A stretch of DNA of 64,000 bases from JBBDLF01 sp040879025 (lineage in GTDB: Bacteria > Pseudomonadota > Gammaproteobacteria > Pseudomonadales > Pseudohongiellaceae). The notes under the pieces are model-generated. The model was not told the DNA's origin, searched no databases, and saw only the letters and a list, made by a program, of their open reading frames with translations. This document shows positions 17,247 to 25,425 of the stretch, one piece after another (position 1 is the stretch's first letter; each line of letters starts with the position of its first letter). The DNA is taken from assembly GCA_040879025.1 (NCBI GenBank), contig JBBDLF010000032.1, positions 1-64,000 of the forward strand. Direction: 5' to 3'. The translations under genes were made by a program, and so were the position numbers.

Positions 17247-18182
17247 TCAGGGTCTTGCCAGCAGCCACCAGCGCAGTGTATTGGTGACCAGATCGGCCGC
17301 GTCCTGCTGAACAAAATGATCCGCTTGCGGGGCGGTTACAATGGTGGTATCGGCGTCGATCCAGTCCCAGGTATTATTGAGACCGTCCGAATGCAGGGCT
17401 GTGTCTTTAAGTCCGTGAAACACCAGCACCGGAGCCTGGATGCGTGGCGCTGGTCGCAGTTCGGCATTATTGCCGGTGTTGCGGGGATAATTCTGTTTGT
17501 AATACGCCAGCATCGCATCAAAGCTGGAATTCTGGAACGCTTCCACATATTTCGACCGTGCTTCCACATCCGTGACCCAGCCTGACAATGTCTGCGGAGT
17601 CATCGGCCGACCAAAAAAAATGTCCGGATCGTCCGCTGAACCGGTGATAAATTTTCTCGCGTAATCACTGCCACTTTGCTGCTCGGCATTGCTAATGCGC
17701 TCGCGGGACGTTCCATTGGGGTGAGGAAGGTTCAATATGACCAGCTTATCGACCATCTGCGGCATGTTGAATGCAAATTGCCAGGCAACCGCTCCGCCCC
17801 AATCGTGACCGACTATAGTCGCTTTTTCCTGACCAAAATGCCGGATAACCGCAGCAACGTCAGCCACCAGATTGGACATCGCGTAGTGCTCGTCGCCTAC
17901 CGGCTTGTCGCTGAGGTTGTAACCCCTCTGATCAAACGCGACAACCTGGAAATCCCGCGACAGCCCTTCCATTTGATGGCGCCAGGTGTACCAAAAATCG
18001 GGAAAACCGTGAATCATGACCACCAACGGACCATCACCCAGTGTGGCGTAGTGCAGCTTCACATCCCCGTTGGTTGCATAACCCGTTTCCACTTCGCCCC
18101 ACACATCGCCCATAACCCCTCCCGCGGATGAGAACAACACCGTGGCGAGAACGAGTTGAATCACTCTGTAAACCGGTCGCAT
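17247..18182 (-). CDS. Exported alpha/beta hydrolase, epoxide-hydrolase-like
   Basis: 311 residues with a signal peptide. The nucleophile elbow is VGHDWGGAVAWQF (Asp nucleophile, as in epoxide hydrolases and haloalkane dehalogenases); the oxyanion strand is MIHGFPDFWYTWRHQM; the catalytic His lies in APQADHFVQQDA. HGFPD and the cap-domain region fit epoxide hydrolases best. Export is unusual for this class. Convergent with the gene at 15542 (25-nt gap). Confidence 0.82.
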   Translation of the reverse strand: MRPVYRVIQLVLATVLFSSAGGVMGDVWGEVETGYATNGDVKLHYATLGDGPLVVMIHGFPDFWYTWRHQMEGLSRDFQVVAFDQRGYNLSDKPVGDEHYAMSNLVADVAAVIRHFGQEKATIVGHDWGGAVAWQFAFNMPQMVDKLVILNLPHPNGTSRERISNAEQQSGSDYARKFITGSADDPDIFFGRPMTPQTLSGWVTDVEARSKYVEAFQNSSFDAMLAYYKQNYPRNTGNNAELRPAPRIQAPVLVFHGLKDTALHSDGLNNTWDWIDADTTIVTAPQADHFVQQDAADLVTNTLRWWLLARP

Positions 18183-18238
18183 ACTCTCACCTTTTTCTTG
18201 TCAGTTTGGTTCCCTTGTTTCAGGCTTCAGATTGGATT

Positions 18239-18925
18239 TCAGTTTTCAACAAAGTCGCGAATTCGGGTTTTGAACTCATCGACGGACAGTCGCCGCTCTC
18301 TCAGTAAATCTCTCCGTTCGGTCACCACACCCGAGGCGACCTCTGAAGCTCCCGGAGCTTGAATCTGCGGTTTGCGAATGGCGGCCGGGATGCCGGACAA
18401 GCTCTGAACTTCGGTGACGGCTTCATCGTGAGCGGTACTGACACGACGGACACCCTGCGAGTCTGGCTCAATCACAAAATGTCCCTGCGACCACCCCAGC
18501 AATGGATTGACGAGATCGTCCGAAAGGGATTCAACAAAATAGATGCCCGTTTCCCCCATGACAGGTTGCCGCATACCGGTGACTTCCAGCCGCCTTCCAT
18601 TAGCCGCACCTCCGGCAAACCGAAGTTCCAGATCCTGGCCGACATTTCCGCCATCGCTGGCATCCTTGATCACATCCGTAACCCGGAAGGTAATGTAGGT
18701 GTTAATCATTCCTGTTGAATTCTGCCGACTCTCCACCGCGATTACCTCTCCTTCAAAGATCAACTCAGCCCTGACTGCCATCGCATCAATATCCATGTTG
18801 AGAACAGTGGTAGCCCGCGCCGTGCCACTGGCGGACACAATCAACAGGAAAAGAAGAGCCAGGGCACATGAGACACGGGCCTGAAAAGGCTGAACGGGGA
18901 AACTGGCAGCATTAGCGTGAATCAT
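18239..18925 (-). CDS. Exported protein of unknown function
   Basis: 228 residues from ATG 18925, with GGAGG about 10 nt upstream; a longer reading frame to 19045 is not supported. There is a signal peptide (ALALLFLLIVSASGTARA) followed by a single small beta-rich domain (MAVRAELIFEGEVIAVESRQ; NTYITFRVTDVIK; GIYFVESLSDDLVNPLLGWSQGHF). Proteins of this general pattern occur beside secreted metalloproteases in gammaproteobacteria, but no protease is adjacent here. No catalytic motif recognised. Its end is only 56 nt from the start of the divergent hydrolase gene. Confidence 0.65.
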   Translation of the reverse strand: MIHANAASFPVQPFQARVSCALALLFLLIVSASGTARATTVLNMDIDAMAVRAELIFEGEVIAVESRQNSTGMINTYITFRVTDVIKDASDGGNVGQDLELRFAGGAANGRRLEVTGMRQPVMGETGIYFVESLSDDLVNPLLGWSQGHFVIEPDSQGVRRVSTAHDEAVTEVQSLSGIPAAIRKPQIQAPGASEVASGVVTERRDLLRERRLSVDEFKTRIRDFVEN

Positions 18926-19094
18926 AGGAAGAACACCCTCCAGAGCGAGTATAAGACAGCGGTCCAGACATAGGAAAGGGATTTGCCCGTCACTCTTTCC
19001 GATGCCCGCCAAAAAAGTCGCAGTCCCCGGCACGCCGCCTGCCACGGCAATTGGTCCGGAACCCCAAAGCCCGTGGCTTCCCGCCTTGAAACCA

Positions 19095-19235
19095 ATCCCG
19101 GGACACCCACATCATTGCCACCCACATCATTGCCAATTCCGCACAATGCCGGGACACCCACATCGTTTGCACAATTCCGGGACACCCACATCATTTGAAC
19201 CAATTCCGCACAACAATTCAGAGACACCCACCTTT
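19095..19235. repeat. GGACACCCAC repeat cluster B with extended unit
   Basis: Exact cores at 19101-19110, 19152-19161 and 19180-19189, plus degenerate copies at 19117-19125 (ACCCAC remnant) and 19223-19232 (GACACCCACC). All have the same orientation. The cores are followed by ATCATT/ATCGTT and preceded by CCGG. A second conserved word, CCAATTCCGCA, occurs at 19133-19143 and 19200-19210 and again in cluster C (21598-21608), so the mobile unit is longer than the core. The surrounding 18926-19358 stretch holds no supported gene. Confidence 0.88.
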
Positions 19236-19358
19236 TGGCGCCCATCGTCTGTAATTCGATGGGCGCGGGTGCCGGTGTACTCAACGAATAGTTATTGATT
19301 ACTTTGAACAAAAGCTCTACCTTTAGCCGGACTTTAAAAGAACCCGTCGAGGGAAGCT

Positions 19359-20405
19359 ATGAATTTCAAAATACATCAGATTTTACTTGCACTTAGCGCA
19401 GTTCTCGGAGCCACCGTCCTGCAGGCTGCGGACAGCTACGAAGTACCGCGAACTGAATGGGGTCAGCCGGACCTGCACGGAGTGTGGAACTTTTCCTCCG
19501 ATACGCCGATGACACGCCCGTCACGGTATGGTGACCGCCAATTTCTGACGGAAGAGGAAGTTTCACAGGAACTCGCTCGGGAACAGGCGCAGGCAGCCGC
19601 TGTCGCCCGAGCCCAGGCCGAACAAGCAGCAACCGCTGCCGACCGTGGCGCACCTCCGGTGTCCGACAATCCGGGCGGCTACGATGATTTTTGGGTGGAG
19701 AGCGCCGGCATTGGCGACGAACGTCGCACCTCTCACATTGTTTATCCACTGAACGGTCAACTTCCAGAGAGAGTAGAAGGTGCGCCGGTTCAGCGTGGCG
19801 GCCTGGGGCCGGATATACCCGGCGAACGACCGGTTCGCTACACCGTGGGTGGTATTTCCAAGGACGGTCCGGAAGACCGCGGTTTGTCGGAACGCTGTAT
19901 TGTCGGCTTTAACTCAGGTCCTCCTTTCGTACCCAGCTTGTACAATAACAATCTCCAGATATTCCAAAACAAGGATCACGTGGTACTTCTTACCGAGATG
20001 ATTCACGACGCGCGTATTGTTTCCCTGCAAGGAAATCCGCATATTAACGAAGACATTCGTCAGTGGTCTGGTGACTCCCGCGGTTATTGGGAGGGCGACA
20101 CTCTGGTGGTTGAGACCCGTAATTTCACGGACCTCACCACCAGTTTCAGCAGCTTCGGTACTGCCCATGACAAAGTATTGACGGAGAAATTCACTCGCGT
20201 CGATCCCTATACCGTCAACTACGAATGGACCATTGAGGATCCTTCAACGTTCACGGACAGCATCACCGCCATTGTGCCCATGACGAAGGTGAGCGGCCAA
20301 TTGTATGAGTACGCCTGCCATGAAGGCAATTACGGTATGACGAATATTCTGCGCGGCGCGCGTGTGGAAGAACGAATGGCCTCCGAGGAAGAAGGCGGTC
20401 GGTAA
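19359..20405 (+). CDS. Secreted protein of unknown function, paralogue of the next gene
   Basis: 348 residues with a signal peptide (LLALSAVLGATVLQAADS). The mature N-terminus has VPRTEWGQPDLHGVWNF, a motif shared with the next gene (IPRTPSGKPDFSGIWQA). The C-terminal half carries GYWEGDTLVVETRNF, EKFTRVDPYTVNYEWTI and a final CHEGNYGM. An Ala/Gln-rich helical stretch (residues about 68-92) interrupts the two. These secreted proteins are common in gammaproteobacteria with large TonB-receptor sets but have no assigned function. AGGGAAG lies upstream of the ATG. Confidence 0.72.
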   Translation: MNFKIHQILLALSAVLGATVLQAADSYEVPRTEWGQPDLHGVWNFSSDTPMTRPSRYGDRQFLTEEEVSQELAREQAQAAAVARAQAEQAATAADRGAPPVSDNPGGYDDFWVESAGIGDERRTSHIVYPLNGQLPERVEGAPVQRGGLGPDIPGERPVRYTVGGISKDGPEDRGLSERCIVGFNSGPPFVPSLYNNNLQIFQNKDHVVLLTEMIHDARIVSLQGNPHINEDIRQWSGDSRGYWEGDTLVVETRNFTDLTTSFSSFGTAHDKVLTEKFTRVDPYTVNYEWTIEDPSTFTDSITAIVPMTKVSGQLYEYACHEGNYGMTNILRGARVEERMASEEEGGR

Positions 20406-20552
20406 ACAAAATTAAGGGACTGAAACTCGACACTCGGGGATCGGAATACTGATTCATTGCCGGCAATGAAGACAGATTCAATCCGGGCCAGGTAGATTGT
20501 CGGGTCACCAATGAGATGACGAATGTCAAGAGAGTTTAAAGAAGGTTAGTTC

Positions 20553-21374
20553 ATGAAAAAGATATCAATGAAAACAACACTGATTGCAATAGCCATGACC
20601 CTGATCGCCACGTCGGCCCAGGCCCAATTGGATGAAATTCCCCGTACTCCGAGTGGCAAGCCGGATTTCAGCGGCATCTGGCAAGCCATCACATCCGCAC
20701 ACTGGGATATTGAACCCCATGCGGCCGACTATGGTGAGGTACCGGAAACATTTGGCGCTCTGACCGCCGTTCCGCCCGGCCTTGGAATCGTGGAAGGCGG
20801 CGAAATCCCCTACACTGAAGTGGCACGTCGTCAGCGTGATGACAACAAGGCGAACGCCCTGGAACGTGATCCGCTGGCAGCTTGTTATATGCCCGGAGTA
20901 CCCCGCGCCAATTACCTGCCGTTTCCGTTCCAGATTGTTCAGTCCACCGATGTGGTTCTGATAGCTTACGAATTTGCCGAGGCCAACAGGATCCTTTATG
21001 TGGATCAGCCCGAGGTTGAATCTCAGGTCGACGCATGGATGGGTCACTCCAATGCCCATTGGGAAGGTGACACGCTCGTCGTGCGGGTAACCGGACAAAT
21101 GCCGGACACTTGGTTTGACCGTGCCGGTAACCACCATAGTTTTGAAATGGTTGTAGAAGAGCGTTGGACCTATGCCAGTCCCAACCACATCAACTACGAA
21201 GCAACGATAACGGATCCGGCTACTTTCACCCAACCCTGGCAGATCAGCCTGCCCCTGTATCGTCGAATTGAACCGAATGTGCAACTACTTGAGTTCAAGT
21301 GCGCCGAGTTCTCGGAAGAGTATCTGTACGGCGAATTCCGCCGACCGGGCACCACCCGCGAAGGGGCAAGATAA
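20553..21374 (+). CDS. Secreted protein of unknown function, paralogue of the previous gene
   Basis: 273 residues, signal peptide MKKISMKTTLIAIAMTLIATSAQA. It shares the IPRTPSGKPDFSGIW start, the HWEGDTLVVRVTG core and the ERWTYASPNHINYEATITDP segment with the gene upstream, so the pair is a diverged duplication. It lacks the Ala/Gln-rich insert. Unlike its neighbour it keeps CYMPGVPRANYLPFPFQIVQ in the middle. A strong terminator follows the stop, so the two genes (147 nt apart) may be co-transcribed and end there. Confidence 0.72.
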   Translation: MKKISMKTTLIAIAMTLIATSAQAQLDEIPRTPSGKPDFSGIWQAITSAHWDIEPHAADYGEVPETFGALTAVPPGLGIVEGGEIPYTEVARRQRDDNKANALERDPLAACYMPGVPRANYLPFPFQIVQSTDVVLIAYEFAEANRILYVDQPEVESQVDAWMGHSNAHWEGDTLVVRVTGQMPDTWFDRAGNHHSFEMVVEERWTYASPNHINYEATITDPATFTQPWQISLPLYRRIEPNVQLLEFKCAEFSEEYLYGEFRRPGTTREGAR

Positions 21375-21404
21375 GGTAGCCGCCAAACGCAACTGCGGAA
21401 GCCC

Positions 21405-21435
21405 AAAGGCCGGAGAAAACCTCCGGCCTTTTTTT
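21405..21435 (+). terminator. Rho-independent terminator after the paralogous pair
   Basis: AAAGGCCGGAG (21405-21415), loop AAAAC, CTCCGGCCTTT (21421-21431) running into seven Ts. The 11-bp stem is perfect. It ends transcription of the 20553 gene just before repeat cluster C. Confidence 0.93.
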
Positions 21436-21460
21436 GCCCGAAGATTCAGGGAAAGATTCA

Positions 21461-21625
21461 GGGACACCCACATCAAGACCCTGGACACCCACCCACTGCG
21501 GTCTACGTCTGAAAATTGTGGATGTCCGAATTTGGTTCGAATTTGGTTTTCCCAATTTGGTTTGTGGGTGTCCAAATTTTGTCCAAATTTTGGTGATCCA
21601 ATTCCGCAATTTCTGGACACCCAAC
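21461..21625. repeat. GGACACCCAC repeat cluster C, AT-rich with nested tandem repeats
   Basis: Direct cores at 21462-21471 and 21483-21492, an inverted core at 21564-21573 and a one-mismatch direct core at 21615-21624. Between them are about three head-to-tail copies of a GAATTTGGTT-type unit (21527-21562) and two of GTCCAAATTTT (21571-21592), which are reverse complements of each other in part and could fold together. The word CCAATTCCGCA of cluster B is at 21598-21608. The cluster begins 26 nt after the terminator. Confidence 0.85.
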
Positions 21626-21700
21626 TATTTTCCGGGATCTTACGTCCTAACAGTTAAGGGGGTAGACTAACCCAACCCAGATTCACGAGGCGTAACCGAC

Positions 21701-23353
21701 ATGACTGCAACCAGACCGAGTGCAACAGCGGGCATTGCGCGCCGCCACAAATTCCTGTTTCCAGCAATTCTACAGCTACTGGCATTGATCAACCCGGCAC
21801 AGGCTCAGGATATAGAGCTCGAGTTGCCGGTTGACCGTGTCACAGTGCATCCACGTAGCGCCGTGGTAACCCGCTCCGGTCAGGTGCAGATACCTGCGGG
21901 CGGCAGTACTCTCGTTATAACCAATCTGCCTGCTAATCTGGACCCCGGCAGGTTGCAGTTGACCATCGACGATTCCGCGGTAAGTTTCAGTAACCTGGAA
22001 CTGCGGGAAGCCCACCAGGGCGATGTAACCAACGAGCGGGAAGACCTACTGCAAGAACAACTCCAATCACTACAGGATACGCGCGGGGAAATAACTGACA
22101 GAATAGACACGGCCCAATCTGAGCTAGATCTGCTGGCCTCCCTCACAGATAATGGTGGATCGTCCGGAGTGAGACCCACGATAAACGGACCTGAGCTTGA
22201 GGAATTGATCACCGTAGTATCGCAGAATGCCTCTGCCGCGCGCGAGCGTATCAGGCTGGCGAGAATCGAGCTGCGCGACATTGACCGCCGCATAGCCCAG
22301 GTTGAGTTTGAATTGTCACAAGTCGCCACGCGGGAACGAGTGACCAGCCAGGTGCGCTTGAACCTGCAGACAGAAACCCCGACCAGCACTGCTATAGCAC
22401 TGTCCTATCCCCGGGAAAATGCATCCTGGAGCTGGCTGTATGAAGGCCGGCTCGACACCGGAAATCAAGAGTTGAACCTGGTGCGCCAGGCGGCCGTAGC
22501 GCAGGGTACCGGGGAAGACTGGACCGACGTGGCCCTTACGCTCACCACCGCCGATGCGTATCGCAATACCCGGACGCCGGAAATGACCCCACTATTCGTC
22601 GACATATTTCAGCCGCGCCCGTTGTCGGGGGAAAGCAGACGAGTCCCCGCCGGCGCCCGCACATTGACCCTGCAAAGTGACCAGATAGAAGAAGTTGTTG
22701 TCACCGGCTCATTTATTGAACAATCCACTCAATACCTGGTTGAATTCGAGATCACCGGGCGAGTGAATGTCACCGCCGACCGTCAACAACACATCGTGCC
22801 GCTGGACCGAAAACCGTTTAATGTGGATTTGATAGCCCGCACCGTGCCTGCACTCGACGAAAACGCCTACATCGAAGCCCGTTTTACCTTCGATGAAACC
22901 ACACCTATTCAGGATGGTCGCATACAGTTGTATCGCGACGGTGCCTTTATCGGCGACAGTTATTTGTCCCTCTGGTTACCGGGAGAGGACGTGCGTCTGC
23001 CTTTCGGAGTAGATGACCGAATCGAAGTTGAACGGTTTCCCGAAGAACAGCAATCGCGCTCCGGCGGGTTTTTCAGTGATGGCGTGCAAGAGGACCGGGT
23101 GAGAATTGAGGTAACCAGTCGCCACGCCGCGTCGGTACCGGTAGAAGTCATCGACCGTGTGCCGGTATCCCGCAACAATGAAATTGACGTGGAAATACCT
23201 GGTGATGCTACGGCGGCAACTGAAACAGACGTGGATGGTGAGGCGGGCGTACTCATGTGGCGGTTTACTTTGGCGCCTCAGGAAACCGAGGTGATTCGTC
23301 ACTATGTGCGGATCGAATACCCCAGCGACGAGGAACTATTTTTTGAACGATAA
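21701..23353 (+). CDS. MuiA-family protein (DUF4140/DUF4139)
   Basis: 550 residues with an N-terminal signal-type hydrophobic segment. Domain order fits the mucoidy-inhibitor MuiA family: an N-terminal DUF4140 strand pattern (VDRVTVHPRSAVVTRSGQV), a long coiled coil rich in Glu/Gln/Arg (residues about 105-210), then the large beta-rich DUF4139 domain to the C-terminus (ASWSWLYEGRLD; LPFGVDDRIEVER; HYVRIEYPS). Function is not known; probably periplasmic. GAGG precedes the ATG. Convergent with the DUF4180 gene (17-nt gap). Confidence 0.82.
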   Translation: MTATRPSATAGIARRHKFLFPAILQLLALINPAQAQDIELELPVDRVTVHPRSAVVTRSGQVQIPAGGSTLVITNLPANLDPGRLQLTIDDSAVSFSNLELREAHQGDVTNEREDLLQEQLQSLQDTRGEITDRIDTAQSELDLLASLTDNGGSSGVRPTINGPELEELITVVSQNASAARERIRLARIELRDIDRRIAQVEFELSQVATRERVTSQVRLNLQTETPTSTAIALSYPRENASWSWLYEGRLDTGNQELNLVRQAAVAQGTGEDWTDVALTLTTADAYRNTRTPEMTPLFVDIFQPRPLSGESRRVPAGARTLTLQSDQIEEVVVTGSFIEQSTQYLVEFEITGRVNVTADRQQHIVPLDRKPFNVDLIARTVPALDENAYIEARFTFDETTPIQDGRIQLYRDGAFIGDSYLSLWLPGEDVRLPFGVDDRIEVERFPEEQQSRSGGFFSDGVQEDRVRIEVTSRHAASVPVEVIDRVPVSRNNEIDVEIPGDATAATETDVDGEAGVLMWRFTLAPQETEVIRHYVRIEYPSDEELFFER

Positions 23354-23370
23354 GTCAGAGCCCCCTCTGC

Positions 23371-23727
23371 TTATCCGCCGGTTTCATTGAGCCAGTCCTG
23401 ACCCTCGGTCTCGCTGAGAACAATTCTGATCAAATTATGATTCTGATGTTCCCTGGCGAGTTCAATCCACCGCTGACCATGCACTGTCGGATCAGGCAGA
23501 ACAATGGCCGTTCGTACCCCGTAGTTGATCAATTTCTGAAACAGCTCACCGGCGAGGCCGCTGCGCAATTCAAAAAACTCGGGACCCAGACAGGATTCGG
23601 CGAGCAGTAATCCTCCGGCTTGTAATCCCACACTCAGAGCATGGCCGATATCTTCGGCAGAATCAACGCGGGGATATAAATCCCCAAGCGACGGTTTGCT
23701 CTTTGATGACTCTGATTCCAGCGACAT
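23371..23727 (-). CDS. DUF4180 protein
   Basis: 118 residues. The conserved DUF4180 pattern is visible: a leading hydrophobic segment with LLLAESCLGPEFFELRSGLAGELFQKLINY, then VRTAIVLPD and a C-terminal NLIRIVLSETEGQDWL. Small cytoplasmic protein of unknown function. Same strand as the sigma-factor gene 137 nt upstream, so it may be co-transcribed with it. Confidence 0.78.
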   Translation of the reverse strand: MSLESESSKSKPSLGDLYPRVDSAEDIGHALSVGLQAGGLLLAESCLGPEFFELRSGLAGELFQKLINYGVRTAIVLPDPTVHGQRWIELAREHQNHNLIRIVLSETEGQDWLNETGG

Positions 23728-23864
23728 TGCTTAATACCCTCGTTGGCGCGTCAACCTTCGCACAAAGCGATTCCGGCTTCAAATCATACTCCTTTTCATT
23801 AGCCTGTGTAGGCGCATTTGACATATGATATGAAGCTCCCGGCTCACATCTCCGCCCCGCCTGG

Positions 23865-25118
23865 TCATAATCTCCCCAGACGCTTGCGTAGAAATGCTCG
23901 CTCTGGCTCCTGCCGTGCCAGTTCCAGCGCCCGCCGGTACGACTCCCGCGCCGGTTCCGTGTTTCCCAGCCTGCGACACAGATCGGCCCGGGCGGCGTGG
24001 ACCAGATAGTAATTTTTCAGCTCGCCCGCTTGCAACAGCTCATCAACCAATTGGAGCCCTGCGGCGGCTCCTTCGACCATGGCCACGGCAACGGCTCGGT
24101 TGAGTTCCACTACCGGTGAGGGTGCCAGCTGCACTAACAGATCATACAGAGTCAAGATGCGTTTCCAGTCAGTGGCTTGCGCCGTCTCAGCGCCCGCATG
24201 AACCGCAGCAATCGCCGCTTGCAGCGTATAAGTCCCCATTTGCCCGGTTTGCGTCACCTGTTCCAGCAGGGCCTTACCTTCATCGATCTGTTCCCTGTTC
24301 CACAAGGACCTGTCCTGTTCGTCAAGCAACACAATATCACCTTCCGCCGTGCATCTTGCCTCGCGTCGCGATTCCTGCAACAACATGAGCGCCAGCAGGC
24401 TCATCACTTCCGGGTTTGGTAACAAGTCAAGCAACTGTCTCGCCAGGCGAATCGCTTCGGCGGACAGCTCCGACCGGGTCAATTGCGGTCCACTCGACGC
24501 GTTGTAGCCTTCGTTGAACACAAGGTAAATGACGGCCAGCACGGCATCGAGACGTGCGTGTAAATCCTCCGGCGCGGGCACTTCATAGGGAATTCGGGCC
24601 GCCTTGATTTTTGCCTTGCCCCTCACCAGGCGTTGCGCCAGCGTTGCCGGAGCCAACAGGAAAGCACCGGCGACTTCCTCGGTGGTGAGCCCGCAGACTT
24701 CACGCAAGGTAAGTGCCACGCGGGTGGCGGCATTCAAAGCCGGATGGCAACAGGTAAAAATCAGTCGAAGCTGGTCGTCAGAAATTTGTTGGGTGTCCTC
24801 AATTGCCTCCTCCACTCCGGGTTCGCGCGCTTCCATTGTTCCGGCAAGTTTAGTTTCCGCCAGGTCCTTAAACCGGGACTGTCGCCGCATCCTGTCGATT
24901 CCCTTGAAACGTGCGGTGGACACCAGCCACGCACGGGGACTGTCGGGAATTCCTTCAATCGGCCAACGCTGCAGGGCAACGATGAAAGCCTCCTGCAGCA
25001 CGTCTTCGGCAAGATCAAAATCACCCAGTAGCCGGACCAACGTAGCGAAAATACGACGTGATTCACGTTGGTAAATAGCTTCAATCTGATCGCGCAAAAT
25101 TATCTCCTTGGATGACAT
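23865..25118 (-). CDS. ECF sigma factor with C-terminal TPR-like domain (ECF42/SigJ-like)
   Basis: 417 residues. Sigma region 2 (FDLAEDVLQEAFIVALQRWP; STARFKGIDRMRRQ) and region 4 helix-turn-helix (REVCGLTTEEVAGAFLLAPATLAQRL) are followed by a roughly 230-residue helical domain with TPR character (ALLEQVTQTGQMGTYTLQAAIAAVHA; LYDLLVQLAPSPVVELNRAVAVAM), typical of ECF42. These sigma factors usually neighbour a DGPF/YCII protein; none is present here. AAGGAG lies inside the first codons, 6 nt before an in-frame TTG at 25097, which may be the real start. Confidence 0.87.
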   Translation of the reverse strand: MSSKEIILRDQIEAIYQRESRRIFATLVRLLGDFDLAEDVLQEAFIVALQRWPIEGIPDSPRAWLVSTARFKGIDRMRRQSRFKDLAETKLAGTMEAREPGVEEAIEDTQQISDDQLRLIFTCCHPALNAATRVALTLREVCGLTTEEVAGAFLLAPATLAQRLVRGKAKIKAARIPYEVPAPEDLHARLDAVLAVIYLVFNEGYNASSGPQLTRSELSAEAIRLARQLLDLLPNPEVMSLLALMLLQESRREARCTAEGDIVLLDEQDRSLWNREQIDEGKALLEQVTQTGQMGTYTLQAAIAAVHAGAETAQATDWKRILTLYDLLVQLAPSPVVELNRAVAVAMVEGAAAGLQLVDELLQAGELKNYYLVHAARADLCRRLGNTEPARESYRRALELARQEPERAFLRKRLGRL

Positions 25119-25425
25119 TGGACCCGGACCTCAAAAAACCGGCCTGGTCTCGGTCTTTTCCGTAAAAACCCACACTTGGAAATCAGTGATTTTTCGAATG
25201 TGCTTAGGGTCAAATACGGCGGAATAGCCATTGCCTAAAAACGGATACGCCGGTATTGCCATTGCACCCCCGCAAATCCTTGCATATACTTGCAATGCCC
25301 AACCGATTGTGCTGCAGGTTTTCGCCCACAAATCGAAGCTTGCAGCCCCGGGACAGGCAGAAAACTCAAATGCAATAAATTATTGAATCCAATACTACTA
25401 TCAATCAGAAAAGGGGGGAGGTTCA
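25119..25425. other. 307-nt divergent promoter region between the sigma-factor and large TonB-receptor genes
   Basis: No gene is supported. The stretch is AT-rich near 25360-25410 and ends in the strong ribosome site GGGGGAGG before ATG 25426. The word GCATTGC/GCAATGC recurs around 25255-25301 as a weak inverted repeat. No confident -35/-10 pair was found. Confidence 0.4.

Noticed and set aside
18990..19311. Minus-strand frame rich in WVS/GVP motifs
   Set aside because: It is only the repeat cluster translated; no ribosome site or conserved domain.
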